DNA of 64,000 bases from Natronorubrum bangense. GTDB taxonomy: Archaea; Halobacteriota; Halobacteria; Halobacteriales; Natrialbaceae. The position numbers and the translations under genes are program-made. The stretch spans positions 434,001 to 498,000 of the forward strand of contig NZ_CP031306.1 in NCBI RefSeq assembly GCF_004799645.1, read 5' to 3'. Positions 8,783 through 17,800 of this stretch are shown here, one piece after another. The notes under the pieces were generated by a model. The model was not told where the DNA came from, made no database searches, and saw only the letters and a program-made list of their open reading frames with translations. Each line of letters starts with the position of its first letter. The first letter of the stretch is position 1.

Positions 8783-9736
8783 CTAGAGGTTGTCGTCGAA
8801 GTAGTCCGCAGCGCCAGGATGAAGCTCAATCGGACCATCGTATACGGACTCCTCGAACTGTCCGGCGACTTGATGGATTTCCTCGAGGTCATCGAGGTTC
8901 GTGAAGATCGCCTCGACGATGTCATAGAGCAGTTCATCATCCATATCTTCGTGGACGATCATCGTGTTGGTCACGCCAGGGTTGGCGATATCCTCGTCCT
9001 GGTCTGGATACGTCCCGGCAGGGATTTCTGCAACCGAGTAGTACGGCAGTTCTTCGGTGATCTCCTCGAGATCGTCTTCTGGGAAGTCAAGCAGTCGGAC
9101 ATCTCGCTGTGAGGCGAGTTCTTCGATCGACGACGCTGGATAAGCAACGCTCCAGAATCCAGCATCGATGTTGCCGTCTTGCAGCGCACCGGACGTCTCC
9201 GAAAACGAAAGCCGCTCGGCGTCGATGTCGTCGAAACTCAGTCCGTACCAGTCAAGCAGTTCTTCAGCAATCACTTCGGTCCCGCTCCCGGGGGCGCCAA
9301 CGCTTACGTCTTGCCCTTCGAGATCGTCCAGTGTCTCGACATCTGAGTCCTCCGGAACAACCACCTGTGTGTGATTGATGTATGCACCAAACGCCGACTT
9401 GAGTGGTACCTCCTCGTCGAAGTCACCCTCACCGTTTGCAGCCAGCTGGACCGTGTTTCCAAGTGCCAGCGCCATATCCATCTCGTCGTCTCCGACAAGC
9501 CTGGAGTTCTCAGCACTTGCACCCGTCGATTCGGCTGTCGCATCGACGTCCAGTTCCTGGTTCAGAATGTCTGCCATTCCTCCCCCAAGTGGGTAGTAGA
9601 CACCACCAGTGCCACCAGTACCGATCGTCAAGAACTGCTGCTCACCCCCGAGACAGCCTGCAATCCCAGTTGCTGCACCGATAGCCGCCGTACTTTTCAA
9701 AACACGCCGTCTACTAACACGGTTATCGTTATACAT
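8783..9736 (-). CDS. TAXI-family TRAP transporter solute-binding lipoprotein
   Basis: The 317-aa protein starts MYNDNRVSRRRVLK, a twin-arginine signal, followed by a lipobox GIAGC. It should therefore be exported folded and anchored as a lipoprotein. The mature part begins LTIGTGGTGGVYYPLGGG, the TAXI signature (IGTGGxxGxYYPxG), and continues as a two-lobed periplasmic-binding-protein fold. I use the ATG at 9736 because it sits just ahead of the Tat motif. It leads the operon with the DUF1850 gene (1 bp gap) and the permease. It captures a carboxylate or amino-acid-like solute; the ligand is not predictable here. Confidence 0.9.
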   Translation of the reverse strand: MYNDNRVSRRRVLKSTAAIGAATGIAGCLGGEQQFLTIGTGGTGGVYYPLGGGMADILNQELDVDATAESTGASAENSRLVGDDEMDMALALGNTVQLAANGEGDFDEEVPLKSAFGAYINHTQVVVPEDSDVETLDDLEGQDVSVGAPGSGTEVIAEELLDWYGLSFDDIDAERLSFSETSGALQDGNIDAGFWSVAYPASSIEELASQRDVRLLDFPEDDLEEITEELPYYSVAEIPAGTYPDQDEDIANPGVTNTMIVHEDMDDELLYDIVEAIFTNLDDLEEIHQVAGQFEESVYDGPIELHPGAADYFDDNL

Positions 9737-9758
9737 AGACAACTGTGGAAATACAATG

Positions 9759-9772
9759 CAATTATAAATAAT
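9759..9772 (-). promoter_or_regulatory. Candidate TATA box of the TRAP-TAXI operon
   Basis: Read on the minus strand, the sequence around 9771-9759 gives TTTATAATT. It lies about 28 bp upstream of the ATG at 9736, as expected for a leaderless transcript. Confidence 0.45.
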
Positions 9773-10321
9773 TTCCGAAGGAGTATTCAAAAGGCAGTTA
9801 TATTAGACATTGTTTTATTGGAATGAATTTAGATACCATAAATTCGCTTGCTATTAGAGACAGTTATATGAGAAGCTAACAAAATGTGCGATCGAATGGT
9901 GTTCGATCACACAGTGTTATCTCCGATAGCGACCCAGAATGAACACGGATGTATGAATAACGTTGCACGGAGGGTGCAATCTACTGAACAATAGTGAACA
10001 ATAGTTCGCATGACAGCTCACTTCTGTCGTGGCATCCGATTCAGCACAAGCACCACCTGCATGGCCGCACGCACCATGGGTGACCACTTTCGATATGATC
10101 GAATAGTAACTTTCAACGCACCACTCGAAAGTATACTCGAGAGCGGAGAGGTCACGTCGCTGCACATCGCCTTCGAGGGCACGGCCAAATGAGGTCGTGC
10201 TATGGGCACATAGTGACTGAAACGCTCTCGAAAGCAGGCCCCGTGGCATCCGCCTCAACCACTCAGTGAAGGCCCTCAGCAGGAGCCTCGATACAGCCAC
10301 CGCCGGTCGCGGATCGCTGTG
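9773..10321. other. Non-coding stretch between the TRAP operon and the CoA-transferase gene
   Basis: About 550 bp without a convincing gene. Residues 9773-9900 are strongly AT-rich. From 9917 to 10300 the minus strand is open for 127 codons, but the product is rich in Cys, Ser and Arg and lacks haloarchaeal acidity. I treat it as chance or a decayed remnant. Confidence 0.5.
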
Positions 10322-11554
10322 TCAGACGATTCCGTCGGCTTTCAGCTGCTCAATTTCGCGCTCCGAGTAGCCAAGTTCGGCAAGTAGCGTTTCCGTATGT
10401 TCACCGAGTTCGGGCGGATGGCTACGGATCGTCGACGGCGTTCTCGAGAGGTTCATCGGACTGCCTGCCATGTCGATCGTGCCGACAGTCGGATGCGTGA
10501 CCTGTTGGTGCATGCCGCGGGCTTCGACCTGTGGATGGTCGAAGACGTCTTCCATATCCGAGACCGCGCGAGCCGGCACGTCGTTGTCCTCGAGCAACGC
10601 GACGAGAGCGTCCGTCTGGTAGTCAGCGAGTTCCGCCTCGAGAATCTCCTCGAGTGTGTTTCGATGTTCGACCCGATCAGTGTTCGTCTCGAAGCGGTCG
10701 TCCTCGAGCAGGTCGTCACGATCGAGTGCCAGACAGAGGTTTCGCCAGAGTTTTTCTGAGGCAGCCGCCACGACGACGTACCCGTCTCGGGTTGGGAACG
10801 CCTGGTACGGAACGATCGTCGGGTGTCTGCTTCCCATTCGACCAGGTGACTCACCTGTCGCAAAGTAGTAACTAGCCATGTAGGACATCCAGGCGACCTG
10901 TCCATCGAAGAGGCTGACGTCGACTTTCTGGCCACCACCCTGGAGTTCTCGGTGGAACAACGCAGCGAGAATCGCCTGTGTGGCATACATCCCAGCGCCG
11001 ATATCAGCGATTGCGACACCGACTCGAACGGGTGCGCCGTCCGCTTCGCCGGTGATACTCATCAACCCACCCTCTGCCTGCATGATCAGGTCGTAGGCAG
11101 GTTTCTCGGCGTATGGACCCCACTCACCGTAGCCGGAAAGCGAGCAGTACACCAGCTCTGGGTTTTCCTCGGCAAGATCTTCGTAACCGAGCCCCCACTC
11201 CTCGAGTGTCCCAACCCGGAAGTTCTCGACGAAGACATCAGCGTCGCTCACGAGTTCGCGCAGGAGTTCGCGTCCGTGTTCCTCCTTGAGGTTGAGCGTG
11301 ACTGAGCGCTTGTTCCGGTTGACGCTAGCGTAGTAGGCACTTACCCCGTCACCGTCAGGACCATCGAACTGAGGTGGATACCACCCACGGGTCTGGTCGC
11401 CAACGTCCGGTCGTTCGACTTTGATTACGTCGGCACCCAGATCAGCCAACTGCATCGTACAGAACGGGCCAACCAGAACTCGAGACGCGTCGACGACGGT
11501 GATCCCGTCTAGCGGGCCGTTCTCTTCGTCTGGCTTCTGTGCTTCTCCAACCAT
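10322..11554 (-). CDS. CaiB/BaiF family III CoA-transferase (glutarate-CoA transferase candidate)
   Basis: The 410-aa protein has the family III layout: an N-terminal Rossmann part (GITVVDASRVLVGPFCTMQLADLGADVIKVE), MQAEGGLMSITG near residue 164, and RVGVAIADIGAG near 182 with the aspartate expected to carry the acyl-CoA intermediate. It moves CoA between acids without free energy input. It lies 9 bp downstream of a glutaryl-CoA dehydrogenase gene. In other organisms this pairing activates glutarate (SUGCT-like), so glutarate:CoA transfer is the favoured reading. The donor may be succinyl-CoA. Specificity is inferred from the neighbour. Confidence 0.85.
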   Translation of the reverse strand: MVGEAQKPDEENGPLDGITVVDASRVLVGPFCTMQLADLGADVIKVERPDVGDQTRGWYPPQFDGPDGDGVSAYYASVNRNKRSVTLNLKEEHGRELLRELVSDADVFVENFRVGTLEEWGLGYEDLAEENPELVYCSLSGYGEWGPYAEKPAYDLIMQAEGGLMSITGEADGAPVRVGVAIADIGAGMYATQAILAALFHRELQGGGQKVDVSLFDGQVAWMSYMASYYFATGESPGRMGSRHPTIVPYQAFPTRDGYVVVAAASEKLWRNLCLALDRDDLLEDDRFETNTDRVEHRNTLEEILEAELADYQTDALVALLEDNDVPARAVSDMEDVFDHPQVEARGMHQQVTHPTVGTIDMAGSPMNLSRTPSTIRSHPPELGEHTETLLAELGYSEREIEQLKADGIV

Positions 11555-11563
11555 TCTCAGGCC

Positions 11564-12727
11564 TCACTCATAGGCCGGAATGCCGGTGAGATGCTCACCG
11601 ATGATCAGCGTGTGGATGTCGTGTGTCCCTTCGTAGGTGTACACAGTTTCGAGGTTTGCCATGTGGCGCATTGGCGAGTAGTCACTCGTAATGCCGTTAC
11701 CACCGAGCATCTCGCGAGCGACTTTCGACTGTTCGCGGGCCATTCGAACGTTGTTCCGCTTTGCCATCGAGATATGCTGTGGCTGGAGGTCGCCTCGCTC
11801 TTTGAGGTCGGCCAAACGATGGGCAAGCAACTGGGCGAGGGTGATCTGAGTCGCCATCTCCGCGAGTTTCTGCTGTTGAAGCTGGAATCGACCAATCGGG
11901 CCACCGAACTGCTCGCGATCTTTCGCATACTGGAGTGCCGTCTCGAAACAGTCTCGAGCAGCGCCGATCACACCCCAGGCGATACCGTAGCGAGCCTGGG
12001 AGAGACAGGAGAGTGGTCCTTTCATTCCTTCGACGCCGGGCAGGACGTTCTCCTCGGGAACGTGGACATCGTTCAGCCCGATTTCGCCGGTGATAGATGC
12101 TCGAAGCGAGAGTTTCTCGGTGATCTTGTTCGTGCTGACGCCGTCGCGGTCAGTCTCGACCAGGAACCCTCGTACAGGGTTGTCCTCGCTCGAACGATCA
12201 CGCGCCCAGACGATCGCGACGTCGGCGATCGGTGAGTTCGTGATCCACGTCTTCGAGCCATTCAGGACGTAGCCGTCGGCGTCGCGTTCGGCGTACGTTT
12301 CCATCGCCGTCGGGTTCGAGCCGTGTTCAGGCTCAGTGAGGCCGAAACAGCCGACTGCTTCGCCGGCCCCGAGTTTTGGGAGCCACTCTTCTTTCTGCTC
12401 CTCGCTGCCGTAGGCGTGGATTGGATACATGACGAGTGCACCCTGGACCGACGCCATCGAACGCAGGCCAGAGTCACAGGCCTCGAGTTCCTGCATCAAC
12501 AGCCCGTAGGCCGTCTCGGAGACGTTCGGTGAGCCGTACCCCTCGAGATTAGGTGCGTAAAATCCCATCTCGCCCATCTCGGGGATTAGCTCTGTCGGGA
12601 ACGTTCCTTCCTCATAGTGTTCGGCAATGTTCGGACGGACACGCTCGTCGACGAACTCCTGTGCAGTCTCGCGAATAAGTTGTTCTTCTGGATCCAGATC
12701 AGCCTCTAAATCGACGTAATCGAGCAT
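11564..12727 (-). CDS. gcdH: Glutaryl-CoA dehydrogenase
   Basis: The 387-aa acyl-CoA dehydrogenase closely matches glutaryl-CoA dehydrogenases. It has SGLRSMASVQGALVMYPI (~90; the Arg is the carboxylate-binding residue of GCDH), GCFGLTEPEHGSNP (~131) and the catalytic glutamate in NLETVYTYEGTHDIH near the C-terminus. It oxidises and decarboxylates glutaryl-CoA to crotonyl-CoA, with electrons passing to ETF. The ATG at 12727 is used; a GTG one codon earlier is possible. It is first in a two-gene operon with the CoA-transferase. A TATA-like TTGATATAAAGG lies about 40 bp upstream. An IclR-type regulator is encoded just beyond. Crotonyl-CoA could be handled by the hydratase and dehydrogenase at 37-39 kb. 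Confidence 0.88.
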   Translation of the reverse strand: MLDYVDLEADLDPEEQLIRETAQEFVDERVRPNIAEHYEEGTFPTELIPEMGEMGFYAPNLEGYGSPNVSETAYGLLMQELEACDSGLRSMASVQGALVMYPIHAYGSEEQKEEWLPKLGAGEAVGCFGLTEPEHGSNPTAMETYAERDADGYVLNGSKTWITNSPIADVAIVWARDRSSEDNPVRGFLVETDRDGVSTNKITEKLSLRASITGEIGLNDVHVPEENVLPGVEGMKGPLSCLSQARYGIAWGVIGAARDCFETALQYAKDREQFGGPIGRFQLQQQKLAEMATQITLAQLLAHRLADLKERGDLQPQHISMAKRNNVRMAREQSKVAREMLGGNGITSDYSPMRHMANLETVYTYEGTHDIHTLIIGEHLTGIPAYE

Positions 12728-12901
12728 CACATTGTAAGGTATAGACGGTAGTGTAATAACCCTTTATATCAAAATGCTTTCATCCGGGCGGTATTTCGAG
12801 AGGCTCAGTAGACGGGAGCAGAGCGTCTCAGAGAAAGATCGTCAATTAATATTGATATTTAATGATTCAAGTTGGCAACTCCCGTTCACAACACGAAGAG
12901 A

Positions 12902-13672
12902 TCAGGCATACGTGAGCTTGAGTTCAATCTCGTTTACCGCTCCAAGAAGGAGATCAGAGATTTCGTCCCTAAAGTATTCGCCAGTCAATCGCTTGGCTGG
13001 TCCCGCAACGGAAACCGCTCCATAGGGGCGTCCATCGACGACGATCGGTGCACCGATTGCACGGATCTGCTCGTGTGACTCGCGATCGTTAAACGAAACG
13101 CCCCGTTCGCGGATCGTCTCGAGTTCTTGGAGTAGCTGATCACGTGATGTGATCGTCTGTTCAGTAGCGACGGGGAGGCCAGACGAGTCCAGGATCTGTG
13201 TCACTCGTTCGTCGGGCAGGTGTGCGAGGATTGCCTTGCCAGCAGAAAGGGTATGTAACGACTTGCGTTTCCCGACCCAGGAGTTCGTCGGGACGCCGCG
13301 TTCGCCAGTGAGTCGCTCGATATACACTGCACGGTCGTACTCCTCAACGACGAGATTCACTGCTTCGTCAGTTTCGGCAACCAGTTGCTGTAATGCTGGC
13401 TGTGAGACCTCGATCAGTTGCTGGTAATACTCCTTCGCCCGTTTGCCATGGTTGAGGAATTTTAGCCCCAAATAGTATCCGTCAGCTCTCTCGATAACGT
13501 ACTCCTGATCTTGGAGCGTCGAGAGATGCTCGTGTGCGGTACTGTTGGCAATACCAACCGAATCAGCGATTTCTGTCAACCGAGCAGGCTGTTGGTCGTG
13601 CAGCACTTCGATGATCTCGAAAGCGGTCTCTGCTGCTTTGATCCCCCCGTTCTCGCTTGACCCAGATGGCAT
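12902..13672 (-). CDS. IclR-family transcriptional regulator
   Basis: The 256-aa protein has an N-terminal winged helix-turn-helix (residues ~9-70, LTEIADSVGIANSTAHEHLSTL) and a C-terminal IclR effector domain (~80-250, with GKAILAHLP and IRERGVSFNDRE). The ATG at 13672 is chosen; the longer start adds six residues. It is encoded in the same direction as, and 174 bp upstream of, the glutaryl-CoA dehydrogenase operon. IclR proteins usually sense carboxylic or aromatic acids, so it probably controls that operon and perhaps the TRAP system. Inference from position. Confidence 0.85.
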   Translation of the reverse strand: MPSGSSENGGIKAAETAFEIIEVLHDQQPARLTEIADSVGIANSTAHEHLSTLQDQEYVIERADGYYLGLKFLNHGKRAKEYYQQLIEVSQPALQQLVAETDEAVNLVVEEYDRAVYIERLTGERGVPTNSWVGKRKSLHTLSAGKAILAHLPDERVTQILDSSGLPVATEQTITSRDQLLQELETIRERGVSFNDRESHEQIRAIGAPIVVDGRPYGAVSVAGPAKRLTGEYFRDEISDLLLGAVNEIELKLTYA

Positions 13673-14032
13673 TTCTATACCAACAAACAAACAATTATCA
13701 CATATTTCTTTCTATAACGACCAGAACGTCTGCCCCCACACCTCCTATTTTGTAAATTGGAACGGCGAGCTATTATCAATTTTAGTATATGTTAAATTCC
13801 ATAGTGTGTAAACAACGAGGAACGTGATGTTTCACCCTCACTGTGTACGGGGCTTCGACCTCGAGTTCAGTACTGTCCCGTCCAGCCATCAACAGGTCCG
13901 TACGATGATCACGAAGTTCGGTGATAGCAGAATCGAAACGGTGTGCCAGCAAAAGACGGGTCGATCTTCCGATTGCCTAGTGAGACGGGGAGCCGAGTTC
14001 GAGTAGTTCGACACCGTCGAAATCGATAGGCA
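13673..14032. other. Intergenic region, no gene seen
   Basis: About 360 bp. The half next to the IclR gene is AT-rich and contains TTATAGAAAG on the minus strand about 40 bp from its ATG, a possible promoter. The remainder shows no supported gene. Confidence 0.45.
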
Positions 14033-14818
14033 TCACAGGTTCGCTCCTGTGGAGCCGCCGTCGATCAGAATGCTCTCCCCGTTGATGAATCCCGATACCG
14101 GTGATGAAAGAAACGCGACAGTGTTCCCCAGTTCCATCGGATCGCCGATCCGCTCGAGGGGATTGCTCGCCCAGTCCTCGAGTCCCGCGTCATAGGAGTC
14201 ATACTCGCCGCGATCGACCGCCTGTTCAACGAGTTGCTCGATCCGTTCGGTCTCGTGTGGGCCAGGGAGCACAGCGTTCGCTCGTATTTCAGGGGCGAAC
14301 TCTTGGGAGAGCGTCTTCTCGAGTCCGATAACACTCATCCGCACAGAGTTCGACAAGACGAGACTGTCGATCGACTCCTTGACGCTTCTCGACGTGATAT
14401 TCACGATCGTTCCGTCGCCCTCGCGAAGATACGGTTCAGCCTCTCGTGCCAACCGCACAACGCTCATCACGAGTAGATCATACGCCTCATACCAGTCCTC
14501 GTCGTCGGTCTCGAGAAACGGTCCGGAAGGTGGTCCGCCGGCGCTCGTCACGAGATGGTCGATGCCACCGAACTCGTCGACGGTCGTCTCGACTAACGCC
14601 TCAATGTCGGCTTCGTTCGTGAGGTCGGCCGATTTAGCGACGACAGTTCCGGTGGCAACGTCTTCGATCTCCGCTTTTGCTGTCTCCAGCCGAGCCTCGT
14701 CGCGTCCGTTGATGACGACGTTCGCACCTTCTCGAGCGAGTGCCTTTGCCGATGCTTTGCCAAGGCCACTCGAGGACGCCGTGACCAGCGCTGTATTACC
14801 GGTAATCTGTAACTCCAT
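14033..14818 (-). CDS. Atypical short-chain dehydrogenase/reductase (FabG-like)
   Basis: The 261-aa Rossmann protein has a cofactor loop TASSSGLGKASA (~12-23), SAGGPPSG (~90) and a C-terminal GESILIDGGSTGANL typical of SDRs. The usual catalytic YxxxK is absent. The aligned stretch reads SLVLSNSVRMSVIG, as in the BKR-like SDR subgroup that lacks the standard tetrad. It may use another mechanism or bind without classical reduction. The ATG at 14818 fits the fold start better than the longer frame. It is read in the same direction as the IclR/GCDH genes but separated by 360 bp. Confidence 0.8.
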   Translation of the reverse strand: MELQITGNTALVTASSSGLGKASAKALAREGANVVINGRDEARLETAKAEIEDVATGTVVAKSADLTNEADIEALVETTVDEFGGIDHLVTSAGGPPSGPFLETDDEDWYEAYDLLVMSVVRLAREAEPYLREGDGTIVNITSRSVKESIDSLVLSNSVRMSVIGLEKTLSQEFAPEIRANAVLPGPHETERIEQLVEQAVDRGEYDSYDAGLEDWASNPLERIGDPMELGNTVAFLSSPVSGFINGESILIDGGSTGANL

Positions 14819-14867
14819 TTCGGTCGTGGTTCTCGATGATCGATCCAAAAGGTTGGTGTTGCGGCAA

Positions 14868-15659
14868 TCAATCCTCCTGTCGGAGTTCGTCGTCCCGAGA
14901 CCACTTATCCGCCGGATCGACTGGCCTGACAGCGCGGGCCAGTTCCTCCTCGGTGTACTCGCGGTCCTCGAGTTGCATGCTCTGGAGGCGCCACTGGCGA
15001 CTCAGTTCCGGCTCACCGTCAGGACCGACTCGTGCCCCGTGGGTTCTGAAGAAGGCCCCATCTCGGCCGAGTCGCGTTCCCTCGTAGGTATGTTGGTCGA
15101 ACGCAACATCGTACTTTCCATCGGGCTCGAGTTCGTCGGCGGGATGCTCATAGCGCGGCTCACGGCCCTCTTCACGTGCACTCGCGCGCTCGTCGGAAAG
15201 TTCGCTGAAGAAATCGTCTGCGTGTGCAGACTCTCGAGATGACGGTGCTCGAGCAGCCGCAAGCGCAGCGTGAACTGCACAGAGACGTCCGCGCCAGGAG
15301 TCTTCCGACCAGCGCTCGCGAGCCAGTTCCTCATAGCGACTCACTACGAGCGCAACGTCGTGACCAGCGCGCAGGTCTTCAACGACGTAGAGATTGATGC
15401 GATCCCAGAAGTTCCACGCATATCCCGACCGAACCAGCTCCCACGCAGCCCATGCCGCAGTCTCCTCATCCGACCGGCGAACCGCCTTCTGGAGCAGGCT
15501 GGAAACGGTATATCGGTTCACCCCTGATTTCGTCTCGTTTTCCGCAAGTTCGTCGCCAAAGTCGGTACAAGCGGCCTCTGAACTGTCGTCCGTGTCGTCA
15601 GACTCGTCTGTCTGGAGCTCACCGCCGGAGCCGAACCGTGCCTGTTTTCGATCGTCCAT
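14868..15659 (-). CDS. Haloarchaeal hypothetical protein with MgsA/RarA C-terminal-like helical region
   Basis: The 263-aa protein has an acidic, disordered N-terminus (~1-45). An alpha-helical segment follows (YTVSSLLQKAVRRSDEETAAWAAWELVRSG) and recalls the C-terminal clamp-loader-like domain of MgsA/RarA ATPases (pattern K..RRSD..AA..W). No Walker motifs are present, so it would be a stand-alone C-terminal-type domain. The C-terminal half is charged, with HTYEGTRLGRDGAFF. It lies 49 bp upstream of the SDR gene. A link to replication repair is only a structural guess. Confidence 0.55.
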   Translation of the reverse strand: MDDRKQARFGSGGELQTDESDDTDDSSEAACTDFGDELAENETKSGVNRYTVSSLLQKAVRRSDEETAAWAAWELVRSGYAWNFWDRINLYVVEDLRAGHDVALVVSRYEELARERWSEDSWRGRLCAVHAALAAARAPSSRESAHADDFFSELSDERASAREEGREPRYEHPADELEPDGKYDVAFDQHTYEGTRLGRDGAFFRTHGARVGPDGEPELSRQWRLQSMQLEDREYTEEELARAVRPVDPADKWSRDDELRQED

Positions 15660-15869
15660 ACGCACACTGTCGGCCGGAGCGATTTCACAGTTTTGTGGTC
15701 AAACGGGCCCAGCAATGGTTCGGGCGGAAAAGAACGTCAAAAGTCGACCCCTTGCTCTCGGAGACTCTCCGCTGATCATCGGGATTGTATAGTCCTGATA
15801 TGAGAGTCGTCTCGCGTGCATCGAGTTTCGCTCACCACCCAGTACCATGATCAATTCATATCCGAAATA

Positions 15870-16600
15870 TTAGCATAACTTAAAGGTGAAATGTTTTGCG
15901 TGCTCGGCGGTGGCAGACTCTTCGAATCGAGAGAAGAAGCGATCGCCGTTTTCGGTGATCACGCCTAACGGACACGTCCAGTCGCGTTGACCAGATAATT
16001 CGACAGCTGGCTGCGTACCGCGGGGAAACCACGCGGCACGCGGCTCAGCTTGCACTGATCTCTTGATTTGAACGATATAGACTACTGTGGCGTCCGTCTC
16101 CCGCTATTCTTGAGTTATTCATGAAACGTTTCTTAGTCGGTAGCATCAGATTCAGCGGCTGTACGGCGTGGTTTTTAATAGCCCAATCCCGCTTCTTTAG
16201 GCGGCCGCCGACAACCTGGGATTGAGTACTCGATGTCGTACGTTTCCTCCAGATACTGCTGGACGAGCGCCGGTGTCCATGCCGGCGCGTCGAACCCGAC
16301 TTCCGCAGGAGATTCGTGGACAGTTTCTTCGAGTACTTTTTGATTATTTCCTGAGGGCTTTCTGTTACACCCAGATGAGTGATATCAGTAACAGCCTGCT
16401 CACGCGGCTCGTCAGCGTCGAGTCGCTTGAGCCAACTACAGATTGTCTGTCGCTGAACGCCGTACCACTCGGCTAGTTCAGACTGGTTGACATTCTCCCG
16501 TGCCTGAAGACGGGGGTATTCTCCTTGTGTTTTATATTGCTCTCCGACAACCAATCTATGCCTTGTCCGACGACTCTTGAACAGGCTATACAGTCTTTTT
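15870..16600 (-). pseudogene. Decayed IS630-family transposase
   Basis: The minus strand encodes pieces of a haloarchaeal IS630-type transposase in different frames. The N-terminal HTH is NQSELAEWYGVQRQTICSWL (about 16484-16425). After a frame change comes ETVHESPAEVGFDAPAWTP (about 16345-16260). A DDE-domain stretch reads PRAAWFPRGTQPAVELSGQRD near 16050-15985 and continues GDRFFSRFEES..TAEHAKHF to a stop at 15870. Frameshifts, in-frame stops and loss of the C-terminus make it non-functional. An IS200/IS605-like hairpin is inserted within the HTH region. No intact terminal repeats were found. Confidence 0.8.
16497..16514. repeat. IS200/IS605-like hairpin end inside the IS630 remnant
   Basis: CCCGT-GCCTGAAG-ACGGG forms a 5-bp stem with an 8-nt loop, followed by GGTATTC. 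This is the kind of palindromic end seen beside haloarchaeal TnpB (IS1341-type) elements. It adds about ten codons, EYPRLQAREN, to the transposase HTH region. Confidence 0.5.
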
Positions 16601-16681
16601 CGCACCTGTTTTCGAGGGGATACACTCGACACCCAGGGTGGCGACGATATTTCTTTTTGTTTAGTCAGGTGCTAATATTAA

Positions 16682-17233
16682 TTGGTTCTCACCGCGACCA
16701 CGCTCATCTACGTCGCTGCGATCGCTCCCCCAGCGGCCCGCCAGTCGTCGACGGTGATCGATCGACGGACGTTCCTCCAGTGGCCAGCTCCGAAAGCTGT
16801 CGCTCGAGAGGCCTGGAGCGCGTTGCGTGAGTTCTTCGTCAAGGCGTTGCCGGTCTTCGTGCTCATCACGTTCGTCGCGGCGGTGCTCGATCGGGTCGGC
16901 ATCATCGACGCTATGGGATCGGTCCTCGGACCACTGATGAACCTGTTCAACTTGCCCGCCGACGCCGCACTGACCGTGGTGCTCGCATCGATCCGAAAGG
17001 ACGGCATCGCCTTGCTGACGGCTGACGGTGGTGTTGCCGCGACGCTCTCACCGGTACAGGTACTCGTCGTGGTGTATCTGGCTGGCGTGTTGTTGCCATG
17101 CCTTGTGACGGCGTTCACCGTCGCCCGTGAGGTATCGATGCGGTGGGCACTCACGATGATGGCCAGACAGGCTGGCGCTGCGATCGGATTCGCAATCGTG
17201 ATTGCGTGGAGTGGAACGCTGCTGTTCGGGTGA
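16682..17233 (+). pseudogene. 5'-truncated GATE/FeoB-C-like membrane permease
   Basis: The 183 codons encode membrane segments with GIALLTADGG, VLVVVYLAGVLLPCLVTAF and a C-terminal IGFAIVIAWSGTLLFG. These resemble the nucleoside-recognition/GATE domain and the C-terminal FeoB pore. The frame is closed by TAA at 16679-16681, directly before a TTG, and no promoter or ribosome site is evident. FeoB or GATE permeases are longer at the N-terminus. The gene has probably lost its 5' part at the junction with the IS630 remnant. It could still make a short protein, but I regard it as a fragment. Confidence 0.6.
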
Positions 17234-17327
17234 CTTCCTCATCCGTCGTGAACGGCAGGATTCTCTCGCTGTTTAAGGATAGGAGAACACGCGTATACCG
17301 GACGTCAGCCGTTTCGATCGATCGTCG

Positions 17328-17711
17328 TCACGCGCAAACCGTGCCAGAGTCGGGGGCGTCAATTCCGAACGCCGCTATTTCCTCGGCAATCGACGGGGGA
17401 ATCCGACACACGGAGTTCGCAGTTGGGTAATCGAGCACGACGCCGTCAATCGAGATCCTGACCAATTTGCTCTCCGCGTTTCGAGCGGCAATCGTGAACT
17501 CGAATGAGCGCCCCCGTTCGTCGACTGCGTGTATCCAGAGCTTCGAGAGTCCGTTCGCGTTCTGCCAGCACGATCGATCGAAGACGGTCAGTGACCCTGC
17601 AGGCGGAACACACGACGAGTGACACGCCGGACAGTGAGCCGGATGCGGTTCATCACCGATGTACCCGTATTCGTTCCCACACTGGTGGCACCACAACCTA
17701 TCGACACTCAC
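17328..17711 (-). CDS. Small zinc-ribbon hypothetical protein
   Basis: The 127-aa protein starts with a four-cysteine zinc ribbon: CHQCGNEY (residues 8-11) and CPACHSSC (27-30). The remaining ~95 residues are a beta-rich domain (LSKLWIHAVDERGRSFEFTIAAR) without a recognised family. It may bind zinc and nucleic acid or a protein partner. It lies between the truncated permease and sufB, and points the same way as sufB, 90 bp downstream of it. Function unknown. Confidence 0.6.
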   Translation of the reverse strand: MSVDRLWCHQCGNEYGYIGDEPHPAHCPACHSSCVPPAGSLTVFDRSCWQNANGLSKLWIHAVDERGRSFEFTIAARNAESKLVRISIDGVVLDYPTANSVCRIPPSIAEEIAAFGIDAPDSGTVCA

Positions 17712-17800
17712 GGTCGATCATCTACTCCGAGTTCGCCACCGCTTGTCGTCTCCGCTGCCGTACTCTCGGTTGCTGAGGTGGCTGCCATGATCTCGGCGAG

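Noticed and set aside
9917..10300. 127-codon frame in an intergenic region
   Set aside because: Cys/Ser/Arg-rich, non-acidic, no family resemblance. It could be a decayed remnant but cannot be supported.
16682..17233. Complete small permease gene
   Set aside because: The frame is closed by a stop directly upstream of a TTG, with homology continuing from an expected longer N-terminus, so a truncated gene is more likely.
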